In this document: positions 1-4,970 of the stretch, piece after piece
Position numbering within the stretch: position 1 is the stretch's first letter
How the letters are laid out: every line of letters begins with the position of its first letter
NCBI GenBank assembly: GCA_937871645.1
Contig: CALMPZ010000077.1
Span: forward strand, 1 to 9,095
Reading direction: 5' to 3'
DNA: 9,095 nucleotides
DNA from: an uncultured Polymorphobacter sp.
Lineage (GTDB): Bacteria; Pseudomonadota; Alphaproteobacteria; Sphingomonadales; Sphingomonadaceae
Notes under the pieces: generated by a model
What the model saw: only the letters and a program-made list of their open reading frames with translations
Databases searched by the model: none
Told to the model about the DNA's origin: nothing
Position numbers and translations under genes: made by a program

Positions 1-2
1 TG

Positions 3-56
3 GTCCAGCTCGCGTCAATGCGCCTCTGGCTGCGCGCTTATGAGTCTACGGCCTAA
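3..56 (+). CDS. Possible C-terminal end of a truncated plus-strand gene
   Basis: From base 3 an open frame runs in from the window edge, ends at TAA (54-56) and is followed directly by an in-frame TGA (57-59). It reads VQLASMRLWLRAYESTA. Tandem stops just before a repeat copy and a converging gene would fit a genuine gene end. However, only 17 codons are visible, so chance cannot be excluded. No function can be assigned. Bases 57-80 hold only a weak hairpin, CACCC (70-74) with GGGTG (81-85). Confidence 0.25.
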   Translation, partial: VQLASMRLWLRAYESTA

Positions 57-80
57 TGAGGCCCGCAACCACCCTAAAGT

Positions 81-117
81 GGGTGCAGGCCTCAGGCCTG
101 CCCGCCGGAGGCTCTTC
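81..117 (-). repeat. Gene-end repeat, copy 1 (downstream of the SDR gene)
   Basis: These 37 bases are identical, base for base, to copy 2 at 1009-1045. Read on the minus strand, in the direction of the SDR gene, the repeat starts GAAGAGCCTCCGGCGGG and ends GGCCTGCACCC. It begins 38 bases after the SDR stop codon. It contains an 8-bp inverted repeat with a one-base centre, GCAGGCCT-G-AGGCCTGC, and a competing shorter pairing GCCTC/GAGGC. Past the repeat the minus strand continues ACTTTAGGGTGG, which can pair weakly with the CACCC end. A role as transcription terminator or mRNA 3'-end structure is inferred; the T-run is too short for a textbook terminator. Confidence 0.9.
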
Positions 118-155
118 TTGCCCTCCGCGATTGGCGAGCGGCGGTCGTAAGCTTT

Positions 156-932
156 TCAAAAAATCGTGTATCCGCCGTCGATGACGAACGAGTCGCCGGT
201 GTGGTAGCGCGACGCGCGGCTGGCGAGGTAGACGGCGATGCCGGCGAAGTCGGCGCCGTCGCCCCAGCCGCCGATGGGGACGCGGCTGATGACCTTTTCG
301 TTGAACTTGGGCGCACCTTGCGCGCCGGCGGTCATGTCGGAGCGGATCCAGCCGGGGCAGATGCTGTTGGCGGTGATCGCGTAGCGGCCGAGCTCGACCG
401 CCATGGCGCGCACCATCGACACGACGGCGCCCTTGGTGGCGCCGTAATGTTCGTTGCGCGCCGCGCCGTGGATCGCCGCGGTCGAAGCGACGGCGACGAG
501 CGAGCCACCGGCGTCGCCACCGGCGTGGCGTTCCTTCATGTGGCGCGCGGCCTCGCGCAGCGTGAAGAACACGCCGTGGACATTGATGTCCTCAAGTCGC
601 CGGAAATCTTCGAGGCTGATGTCGAACATGTCGCGGCGCGACTGGCCGATGCCGGCGTTGGCGATCGCCTGGTCGAGCCGGCCGAACTCGCCGAGGATGT
701 CGGCGATGCCGGCCTTGACCGCGGCCTCGTCGGACACATCGACAACATCGCTGCGCACGATGCCGCCGTGCGCGCTCAGCTTTTCGACCGCCGCAGCATT
801 CTTGTCGGCGTTGGTGCCCCAGATGATGACCGTGGCGCCGTGCTGGGCCAGCCCTTCGGCCATGCCGATGCCGATGCCACCGTTACCGCCGGTGACCAGC
901 GCAACCTTACCGGTCAAATCGAACAGATTCAT
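156..932 (-). CDS. SDR-family NAD(P)-dependent oxidoreductase
   Basis: This is a 258-residue classical short-chain dehydrogenase/reductase, a cytosolic Rossmann-fold enzyme that oxidises an alcohol or reduces a carbonyl with NAD(P)(H). The nucleotide-binding motif TGGNGGIG is at residues 14-21, the ANAG motif at 91-94 and the conserved N at 117. The catalytic S150, Y163 and K167 sit in AVAS and YGATK, and the PG motif is at 193-194. The second beta strand ends WGTN, with no acidic residue, so NADP(H) is possible but not certain. The opening FDLTGKVALVTGG and GIGxGMA resemble the gluconate 5-dehydrogenase/KduD branch, but the substrate cannot be named. The ATG at 932 was chosen because GAAGG lies seven bases upstream; a TTG two codons earlier is less likely. 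The gene stands alone between repeat copies 1 and 2. Confidence 0.93.
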   Translation of the reverse strand: MNLFDLTGKVALVTGGNGGIGIGMAEGLAQHGATVIIWGTNADKNAAAVEKLSAHGGIVRSDVVDVSDEAAVKAGIADILGEFGRLDQAIANAGIGQSRRDMFDISLEDFRRLEDINVHGVFFTLREAARHMKERHAGGDAGGSLVAVASTAAIHGAARNEHYGATKGAVVSMVRAMAVELGRYAITANSICPGWIRSDMTAGAQGAPKFNEKVISRVPIGGWGDGADFAGIAVYLASRASRYHTGDSFVIDGGYTIF

Positions 933-1008
933 AGCCAAGCCTTCCCCAAGGATAGTGTTGGCGCAGCTATCCCCGCGAAGCGTCCGTCGTGCAAGCCAAC
1001 AATCAATT

Positions 1009-1045
1009 GGGTGCAGGCCTCAGGCCTGCCCGCCGGAGGCTCTTC
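1009..1045 (-). repeat. Gene-end repeat, copy 2 (abuts the adenosyltransferase stop)
   Basis: This copy is identical over 37 bases to copy 1 (81-117). On the minus strand it follows immediately after the TAG stop of the adenosyltransferase gene (1046-1048), with no spacer. It carries the inner hairpin GCAGGCCT-G-AGGCCTGC and ends CACCC, followed by AATTGATTG. Its orientation relative to the gene before it matches the other copies. It lies in the 113-base gap between that stop and the start of the SDR gene. The rest of the gap (1046 side excluded) holds the SDR ribosome-binding site and no promoter that I can call with confidence. Confidence 0.92.
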
Positions 1046-1612
1046 CTACCGATTGGCCCCAGGCACCCACAACACATCGCCGGTCGCCGCGTTCATCACG
1101 CGCGCGAGTACGAACAGATGGTCCGACAGCCGGTTGAGGTAGGTGATGGCGAGCGGATTGATCGGCTCGACGGTTGCGGCCTCGACGGCCGAGCGTTCGG
1201 CGCGGCGGACGGTGGTGCGGGCGAGGTGGAGGTAGGCGGCGGCCGGCGTGCCACCCGGCAGGATAAACGACGTCAGCGGCGCAAGGTTGGCGTTCATCGC
1301 GTCGATTTCTACTTCGATGCGGTCGATTTGCGCCTGCACCGCACGCAAGGTCATCGGCGACGGCGCGAAATCATCGCCGGGGGTGGCAAGGTCGGCGCCG
1401 ACGTCGAACAGGTCGTTCTGGATACGCGCCAGCATGGCGTCCGCATCGGTGCCCGCGGTGTGCAGCCGGACGATGCCGAGTACGGAGTTGGCTTCATCGA
1501 CGGTGCCATAGGCATCGATGCGCGCGTCGAACTTGGCGCGGCGCGAGCCATCGACGAGGCCGGTCGAGCCGTCATCGCCGGTGCGTGTGTAGATTTTGTT
1601 GAGCTTGACCAT
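1046..1612 (-). CDS. PduO-type cob(I)yrinic acid a,c-diamide / cob(I)alamin adenosyltransferase
   Basis: This 188-residue cytosolic enzyme transfers the adenosyl group of ATP to reduced corrinoid, making adenosylcobalamin for B12-dependent enzymes. PduO/MMAB-family marks are clear. The N-terminal ATP-binding segment KIYTRTGDDGSTGL is at residues 6-19, and GTVDEANSVLG is at 36-46. The arginine-rich helix ARTTVRRAER is at 131-140 and RLSDHLFVLAR is at 161-171. Length is normal for the family. The ATG at 1612 is preferred over an upstream in-frame start because homologous proteins begin close to MVKLNKIYT. No Shine-Dalgarno sequence precedes it. The stop of the upstream membrane protein lies one base away (TAA-C-ATG), so translation is probably coupled. 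Repeat copy 2 follows the stop directly. Confidence 0.94.
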   Translation of the reverse strand: MVKLNKIYTRTGDDGSTGLVDGSRRAKFDARIDAYGTVDEANSVLGIVRLHTAGTDADAMLARIQNDLFDVGADLATPGDDFAPSPMTLRAVQAQIDRIEVEIDAMNANLAPLTSFILPGGTPAAAYLHLARTTVRRAERSAVEAATVEPINPLAITYLNRLSDHLFVLARVMNAATGDVLWVPGANR

Positions 1613-1613
1613 G

Positions 1614-1814
1614 TTACGGCCGGTTGACCGCAAACAGGATGATGATGAACAGGATCGCCAGCGCCTGGAAGGCGACGCGGTAGCTCATCATCTTGTTCGA
1701 CTTGATGCCGGTGACGTCCTTGCCGCTCGCCATGATGAAGATGCCGCGCGCCAGCACGCCGAGCGTGGCGAGCGCCGAAACGACCATCAAAATGATCAAA
1801 ACCGTCTGCATCAT
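1614..1814 (-). CDS. Small two-helix membrane protein, HIG1 domain-like
   Basis: This 66-residue inner-membrane protein starts MMQTVLIILM. It has two hydrophobic segments, at about residues 3-24 and 47-63, joined by a polar loop GKDVTGIKSNK. The NKMMSYRVAFQ stretch resembles the conserved motif of the HIG1 (hypoxia-induced gene 1) family, members of which act with respiratory complexes in mitochondria. The role in bacteria is not established. The ATG at 1814 is one choice. An in-frame TTG at 1820 has a better-spaced AAAGG (five bases) and would add two residues. The gene is the first of a two-gene unit, with its stop one base before the adenosyltransferase start. The join may be purely genomic; the sequence does not show that the two proteins work together. 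Confidence 0.85.
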   Translation of the reverse strand: MMQTVLIILMVVSALATLGVLARGIFIMASGKDVTGIKSNKMMSYRVAFQALAILFIIILFAVNRP

Positions 1815-1846
1815 GGGCAAAGCTGCCTTTCACGGGCCGTATACGC

Positions 1847-1852
1847 TATAAT
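1847..1852 (+). promoter_or_regulatory. Possible -10 box (TATAAT) for a rightward transcript
   Basis: A perfect TATAAT occurs in the divergent intergenic region, next to an 8-bp palindrome CGTATACG (1838-1845). No good -35 box lies 16-18 bases upstream and there is no extended -10, so this is weak. If used, transcription would start near 1859 and reach the hairpin at 1903-1921 after about 45 bases. Confidence 0.25.
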
Positions 1853-1888
1853 TGCCGAACACATGCGCGCCGGTGCCACGCCACGCAA

Positions 1889-2021
1889 GCATGTCATGTT
1901 GTCGCGCGGCACAGCCGCGCGGGGCGTTTTGCAGCTTTTTACGCGCAATCGGCCTTGACGAACCGCTATATCAAGTGGTGTCATGGCTTTGACATACGAT
2001 GTGTTGTAAAGCGCATGTCAT
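1889..2021. promoter_or_regulatory. Cluster of TGTCA/TGACA sites, possible operator region
   Basis: The nonamer GCATGTCAT occurs exactly twice, at 1889-1897 and 2013-2021. Two further cores lie between them: TGTCA at 1979-1983 and TGACA at 1990-1994. TGACATACG (1990-1998) and CGCATGTCA (2012-2020) form a 9-bp inverted repeat with one mismatch. The cluster sits between the divergent HIG1-like and HNH genes. TTGACA (1989-1994) is also a perfect -35 hexamer, but I see no convincing -10 at the right distance. Binding of a regulator is inferred only. Confidence 0.3.
1903..1940 (+). terminator. Terminator-like hairpin with two T-runs
   Basis: CGCGCGGC (1903-1910) and GCCGCGCG (1914-1921) form a perfect 8-bp GC-only stem around an ACA loop. 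TTTT follows at 1927-1930 and TTTTT at 1936-1940. The T-runs lie only on the plus-strand side, so any terminator acts on rightward transcripts. There is no plus-strand gene immediately upstream, so it could end a short RNA or attenuate the leader of the HNH gene. The five bases between stem and first T-run make it imperfect as an intrinsic terminator. Confidence 0.5.
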
Positions 2022-2039
2022 CGAGTTGATTTCGAGCGG

Positions 2040-2054
2040 CCGCATCCGATGCGG
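2040..2054. promoter_or_regulatory. 15-bp palindrome upstream of the HNH gene
   Basis: CCGCATC and GATGCGG flank a single C, giving perfect 7-bp arms. It lies 60 bases before the chosen HNH start. It could be an operator or a small leader hairpin; nothing else in the sequence decides between them. Confidence 0.3.
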
Positions 2055-2114
2055 TCTTGCGTGCGACAGGGCCCAAGGTTCGCGTGTTGCTCCGGCAAGG
2101 GAGCGGGCGAGCGC

Positions 2115-2723
2115 ATGTATCATCCAGATTTACTGCCCAATCACTTGGGGGCCACCAAATTCGTCAGCGGTGCACAGGCCGCCCCCGAAAGCTGCCCGGC
2201 CCTGGTGCTCAACGCCGACTACACGCCGCTGTCGTATTACCCGCTGTCAATCTGGCCGTGGCAGACGGCGATCAAGGCGGCGTTCCTCGAACGCGTCGAC
2301 ATTGTCGCCGAATATGACCGCGAAATCCGCTCGCCGTCGTTTGCGATGAAGCTGCCGTCGGTGATCGCGCTGCGCCAATACGTCAAACCCGCGTCGCACC
2401 CGGCGTTCACGCGCTTCAACCTGTTCCTGCGCGACCGCTTCAGCTGCCAATATTGCGGCGGGCGCCACGACCTGACCTTCGACCATGTCATCCCGCGCGC
2501 CTATGGCGGCCGCACGACTTGGGAAAACGTCACCACCGCCTGCGCGCCGTGCAACCTGCGCAAGGGCGGCCGCACCCCGACCGAGGCGCATATGGCGCTG
2601 CGCCACAAGCCGTACAAACCCGCGACGTTCGAGCTGCAGGAGCATGGGCGCGCGTTCCCGCCGCATTACCTGCATTCGACGTGGCGGGATTATTTGTATT
2701 GGGACGCGGAGTTGGAGGCCTAG
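2115..2723 (+). CDS. Stand-alone HNH endonuclease-family protein
   Basis: This is a 202-residue cytosolic protein with a C-terminal HNH (beta-beta-alpha metal) domain. A CQYC zinc pair (C111, C114) is followed by the catalytic-type DH (D123-H124) in TFDHVIPR. WENVTTAC comes next, with N138, and then a second zinc pair, C143 and C146, with N147. The N-terminal half, LNADYTPLSYYPLSIWPWQTA (about residues 32-52), is typical of a family widespread in alphaproteobacteria whose target is unknown. All key residues are present, so nuclease activity is plausible. Residues 8-27 look like a variable insert before that core. The ATG at 2115 has AAGGGAG about ten bases upstream; a frame open from 2049 has no family support. 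The gene stands alone, divergent from the HIG1-like gene, and converges on yggS. No methyltransferase or toxin partner is nearby, so a restriction system is unlikely. Confidence 0.9.
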   Translation: MYHPDLLPNHLGATKFVSGAQAAPESCPALVLNADYTPLSYYPLSIWPWQTAIKAAFLERVDIVAEYDREIRSPSFAMKLPSVIALRQYVKPASHPAFTRFNLFLRDRFSCQYCGGRHDLTFDHVIPRAYGGRTTWENVTTACAPCNLRKGGRTPTEAHMALRHKPYKPATFELQEHGRAFPPHYLHSTWRDYLYWDAELEA

Positions 2724-2725
2724 AG

Positions 2726-2757
2726 AAGGGCCTCAGGCCTGCCCGCCGGAGGCCCTT
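2726..2757 (-). repeat. Gene-end repeat, copy 3, between converging HNH and yggS genes
   Basis: AAGGGCCTC (2726-2734) and GAGGCCCTT (2749-2757) are perfect 9-bp arms around a 14-base loop. The shared 25-base core (2729-2753) matches copies 1, 2 and 4. On the minus strand the repeat begins within the yggS stop codon, reading TAAGGGCCTCC, as in copy 4. Three bases earlier on the plus strand is the HNH stop TAG. The stem is symmetrical, with an A-rich left and a T-rich right end, so it could act as a bidirectional terminator for both genes. The GCACCC end seen in the other copies is missing here and replaced by bases that complete the stem. Confidence 0.9.
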
Positions 2758-3430
2758 AGTCTCTGGCCCCGAACAACGCACTGCCGACGCGCACATGCGT
2801 CGCGCCGAGCATGACGGCTGTTTCATAATCGCCCGACATGCCCATGCTCAACGCCGGCAGCGCATGGTCGCGCGCTAGCTTGGCGAGCAGTGCAAAGAAC
2901 GGCGCGGCTTCGATATCGGCGGGCGGCACGCACATCAGCCCGATGACCGGCAGTCCGGCGGCGCGTGCTGTGTCGAGCAGAGTGGGCAGCTCGGCAAGCG
3001 GGCAGCCGCCCTTTTGCGGTTCGTCGCCGATGTTGACCTGGATGAAGCAGTCGGGGCGCTTGGTCTGCGCCGTCATCGCCTTGGCGAGCGACGCGACGAG
3101 CGACGGGCGATCGACACTGTGGATGCAATCGAACAGCGCGACGGCGTCTTCGGCCTTGTTCGACTGGAGCTGGCCGACGAGGTGGAGGCGGATGCCGGTA
3201 TAGTCGGCGCGCAGCCCGGACCATTTGTCGGCGGCCTCGGCGACGCGGTTTTCACCGAAATCGCGCTGCCCGGCGTCGAGCAACGGCCGGATGGTGTCGG
3301 CAGCATGGGTTTTCGACACCGCGATCAGCGTCACGCTGTCGGCATCGCGGCCGGCAATGCGCGCGGCACGCGCGATGCCGGCGCGCACGTCGGACAGGCG
3401 GCTGGCCGCGGTGGAATCGGTGCTGGTCAT
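2756..3430 (-). CDS. yggS: YggS/PLPBP-family pyridoxal phosphate homeostasis protein
   Basis: This 224-residue single-domain PLP-binding protein has the fold of the N-terminal barrel of alanine racemase. Known members have no clear catalytic activity and help keep B6 vitamers and amino/keto acid pools balanced. K40 in LIAVSKT matches the PLP-binding lysine. Family motifs follow in order: DFGENRVAEA (57-66), HLVGQLQSNK (83-92), IHSVDR (103-108), QVNIGDEPQKGG (131-142), LSMGMSGDYETA (194-205) and THVRVGSALFG (211-221). Length is normal. The ATG at 3430 lacks a strong ribosome-binding site. The gene starts 33 bases after the barrel-protein gene on the same strand, so they may be co-transcribed. 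Its TAA stop overlaps repeat copy 3. Confidence 0.95.
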   Translation of the reverse strand: MTSTDSTAASRLSDVRAGIARAARIAGRDADSVTLIAVSKTHAADTIRPLLDAGQRDFGENRVAEAADKWSGLRADYTGIRLHLVGQLQSNKAEDAVALFDCIHSVDRPSLVASLAKAMTAQTKRPDCFIQVNIGDEPQKGGCPLAELPTLLDTARAAGLPVIGLMCVPPADIEAAPFFALLAKLARDHALPALSMGMSGDYETAVMLGATHVRVGSALFGARD

Positions 3431-3463
3431 GCTGAGAATCGGTTGTGAACGGTCGCGCCAGCG

Positions 3464-4270
3464 TCAGAAGCTGAACGCGGATCCGAGATAGACCGACGAA
3501 TCGATGCGGTTGGGATCGAGCACGCCCGGCGCGACCTGCATCGTCTGGGCGCGGACGCCACCCGACAGCGACAGCCGCGGCGAAACCGCATAGGCGGCAC
3601 CGACTTCGGCGGTGTAGCGACGGTCGGCTGCGCTCGACAGCGGGCTGAGCGGCAGCGTGCCACCCGATTCGGCGCCAAGCTGGAAGCTGGTCTTCCAGCT
3701 CTTGAAGCGGTAGCTCACGCCGACATCGACAGCTTCGCGGCGTACCGGGTTGAGGCTGGCGGGCGCCACGGCATCGACACGGCTGTAACCGCCCGACACG
3801 GCAAAGCCCTTCCAGCCGACTGCGAGATCGACACCGTAGCCGGCCGGCGTGGTCACCAGGAATTCTGAAGGTGCCGCAGCACGCGACGTGTCGGCGACCG
3901 GCGCGACGACGCGCGAGGTCACGCCCAGCGTCAGCGCCTTGCGGTTGTTGCGCCCCGACGGCGTGAAGTTGTAAGCGTTTTCAATTGTTTGTGCCCGCGC
4001 AGAGGCCGCCGACTTGCCCGGCGCAGTGAAGCTGAACTTGCTGTCGAAAACCGGCGGCGTGAACGATCCGAGGCTGCCCGCACGCAGGCGCTCGCCCGAG
4101 GTGTCGCTTTGGACGATGACTTTTTCATGCGTCGTCTTGGACTTTGTCGCGGCAACAGCAGCGACCGACGGCAGGCACAGTCCGGCGACCAACAGCAACG
4201 CTGTCGTCCCCAAGCTGCGTGCAGTGCCCATTTGAGCAGTGCCCGTGCGTCGCTTTTCAGCCGCGATCAT
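3464..4270 (-). CDS. Exported protein of unknown function, probable outer-membrane beta-barrel
   Basis: I do not recognise this 268-residue protein. It has a basic N-terminus (KRR), a hydrophobic stretch at about residues 20-40 (ALLLVAGLCLPSVAAVA) and a likely signal-peptidase site after AVA (40). A low-complexity, polar region follows at 41-110. From about residue 112 to the end there are alternating hydrophobic/polar segments such as LTLGVTSRVV, GVDLAVGWKGFAVSGGYSRV, AVDVGVSYRF, TSFQLGAES, TAEVGAAYAV and LSLSGGVRA. It ends YLGSAFSF, with the terminal aromatic residue typical of outer-membrane barrels recognised by BamA. Porin-like or structural roles are both possible. The ATG at 4270 is preceded by GAGGAAGC; a second ATG at 4231 would give a shorter signal peptide but has no ribosome-binding site. 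Upstream is a plausible promoter at 4340-4369. Confidence 0.82.
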   Translation of the reverse strand: MIAAEKRRTGTAQMGTARSLGTTALLLVAGLCLPSVAAVAATKSKTTHEKVIVQSDTSGERLRAGSLGSFTPPVFDSKFSFTAPGKSAASARAQTIENAYNFTPSGRNNRKALTLGVTSRVVAPVADTSRAAAPSEFLVTTPAGYGVDLAVGWKGFAVSGGYSRVDAVAPASLNPVRREAVDVGVSYRFKSWKTSFQLGAESGGTLPLSPLSSAADRRYTAEVGAAYAVSPRLSLSGGVRAQTMQVAPGVLDPNRIDSSVYLGSAFSF

Positions 4271-4339
4271 GCTTCCTCATATCAACGCGAATCGGAGTCG
4301 CGAACCCACCAATTGCACTAGTCTGTTGATGCGACAGAA

Positions 4340-4369
4340 ATAATACAAGCACTGTGGCGATTCTGCCAT
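4340..4369 (-). promoter_or_regulatory. Candidate promoter for the barrel-protein gene
   Basis: On the minus strand, TATTAT (4345-4340) is preceded after 18 bases by ATGGCA (4369-4364), which matches four of six bases of TTGACA. The start of transcription would lie near 4333, giving a leader of about 60 bases before the ATG at 4270. It is in the 229-base divergent gap that also serves the DUF3576-leuS operon. Confidence 0.4.
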
Positions 4370-4426
4370 GAATCTGAAATCCATCATACCAGCACAGCCC
4401 GCGCCGTCTAATGCTACGTTCGGGCC

Positions 4427-4455
4427 TTTCCGTCACGGGCATGGCTGCCTATAAC
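4427..4455 (+). promoter_or_regulatory. Candidate promoter for the DUF3576-leuS-lptE-holA operon
   Basis: TATAAC (4450-4455) is a good -10 box. TTTCCG (4427-4432), 17 bases upstream, is a poor -35. The start of transcription would be near 4462, leaving a leader of about 38 bases. GGGAG (4489-4493), six bases before the ATG at 4500, is the strongest ribosome-binding site in the window. Confidence 0.35.
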
Positions 4456-4499
4456 AGCGGCCAACTGAACGTCAGGTTTAGCGGTTTCGGGAGTGTTTC

Positions 4500-4955
4500 A
4501 TGACTGTAGTGCGCGTAGCGACGGCCTTTGCGGCGATGGCGATCATTGTCGCGGCGCCCGGTTGCTCCAACAAGAAAGCCAAGGCCGCGAGTGCCAGCGC
4601 TGAACCGACGATGGCGCCGTCGCGCGTCACCAGCATCGGCGTCAATGCCTATCTGTGGCGCGCCAGCCTTGAAACGCTGAGCTTCATGCCGCTGGCGCAG
4701 GTCGATTCGAACGGCGGCGTCATCGTCACCGACTGGTATATCAACCCGCAGTCGCCCAGCGAGCGCGTCAAGGTGTCGGTCGCCATTCTCGATACCGACC
4801 TGCGCGCCGATGCGCTGCGCGTGTCGGTCAACCGCCAGGAACTCGGCGCCGCCGGATGGGTCGATGCTGCGGTCCGCGCCGGCACGGTGCAGAAGCTTGA
4901 AGAAACCATCCTCGAGCGCGCCCGCCGTCTCCGCCAATCGCAATTGCCGAGCTAG
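4500..4955 (+). CDS. DUF3576-family lipoprotein
   Basis: This 151-residue secreted protein has a hydrophobic N-terminus (residues 4-19) ending VAAPGCSNKK. C22 is the probable lipidation site. The lipobox is non-standard, with A-P-G before the cysteine. A short linker, rich in A and S, leads to the conserved core SIGVNAYLWRASLETLSFMP (45-64) and GGVIVTDWY (72-80), with LRADALRVSV (101-110). This is the DUF3576 domain common in alphaproteobacteria, function unknown. The C-terminal 25 residues are charged and look helical (KLEETILERARRLRQ). The start is fixed by GGGAG six bases upstream. It is the first gene of the cluster, 15 bases before leuS. The presence of lptE two genes later suggests, but does not show, a role in the cell envelope. 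Confidence 0.9.
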   Translation: MTVVRVATAFAAMAIIVAAPGCSNKKAKAASASAEPTMAPSRVTSIGVNAYLWRASLETLSFMPLAQVDSNGGVIVTDWYINPQSPSERVKVSVAILDTDLRADALRVSVNRQELGAAGWVDAAVRAGTVQKLEETILERARRLRQSQLPS

Positions 4956-4970
4956 TTACCGGAACACACC

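Noticed and set aside
1..60. A tRNA on the minus strand ending GGACCA at the window edge
   Set aside because: No T-arm consensus (GGTTC), no cloverleaf pairing and no anticodon arm can be found.
81..117. CRISPR-like array from the recurring repeat
   Set aside because: Copies are kilobases apart, with genes between them and no regular spacers.
201..1142. A 313-codon plus-strand frame across the SDR gene
   Set aside because: It is the shadow of the SDR reading frame and runs through repeat copy 2 into the adenosyltransferase gene. It has no recognisable domain.
1989..2018. A sigma-70 promoter using TTGACA at 1989-1994
   Set aside because: At 16-18 bases spacing the candidates are GCGCAT, CGCATG or GCATGT, none resembling TATAAT.
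2049..2114. Longer N-terminus for the HNH protein starting at 2049
   Set aside because: The added 22 residues are not typical of the family, overlap the 15-bp palindrome, and the ATG at 2115 has AAGGGAG upstream.
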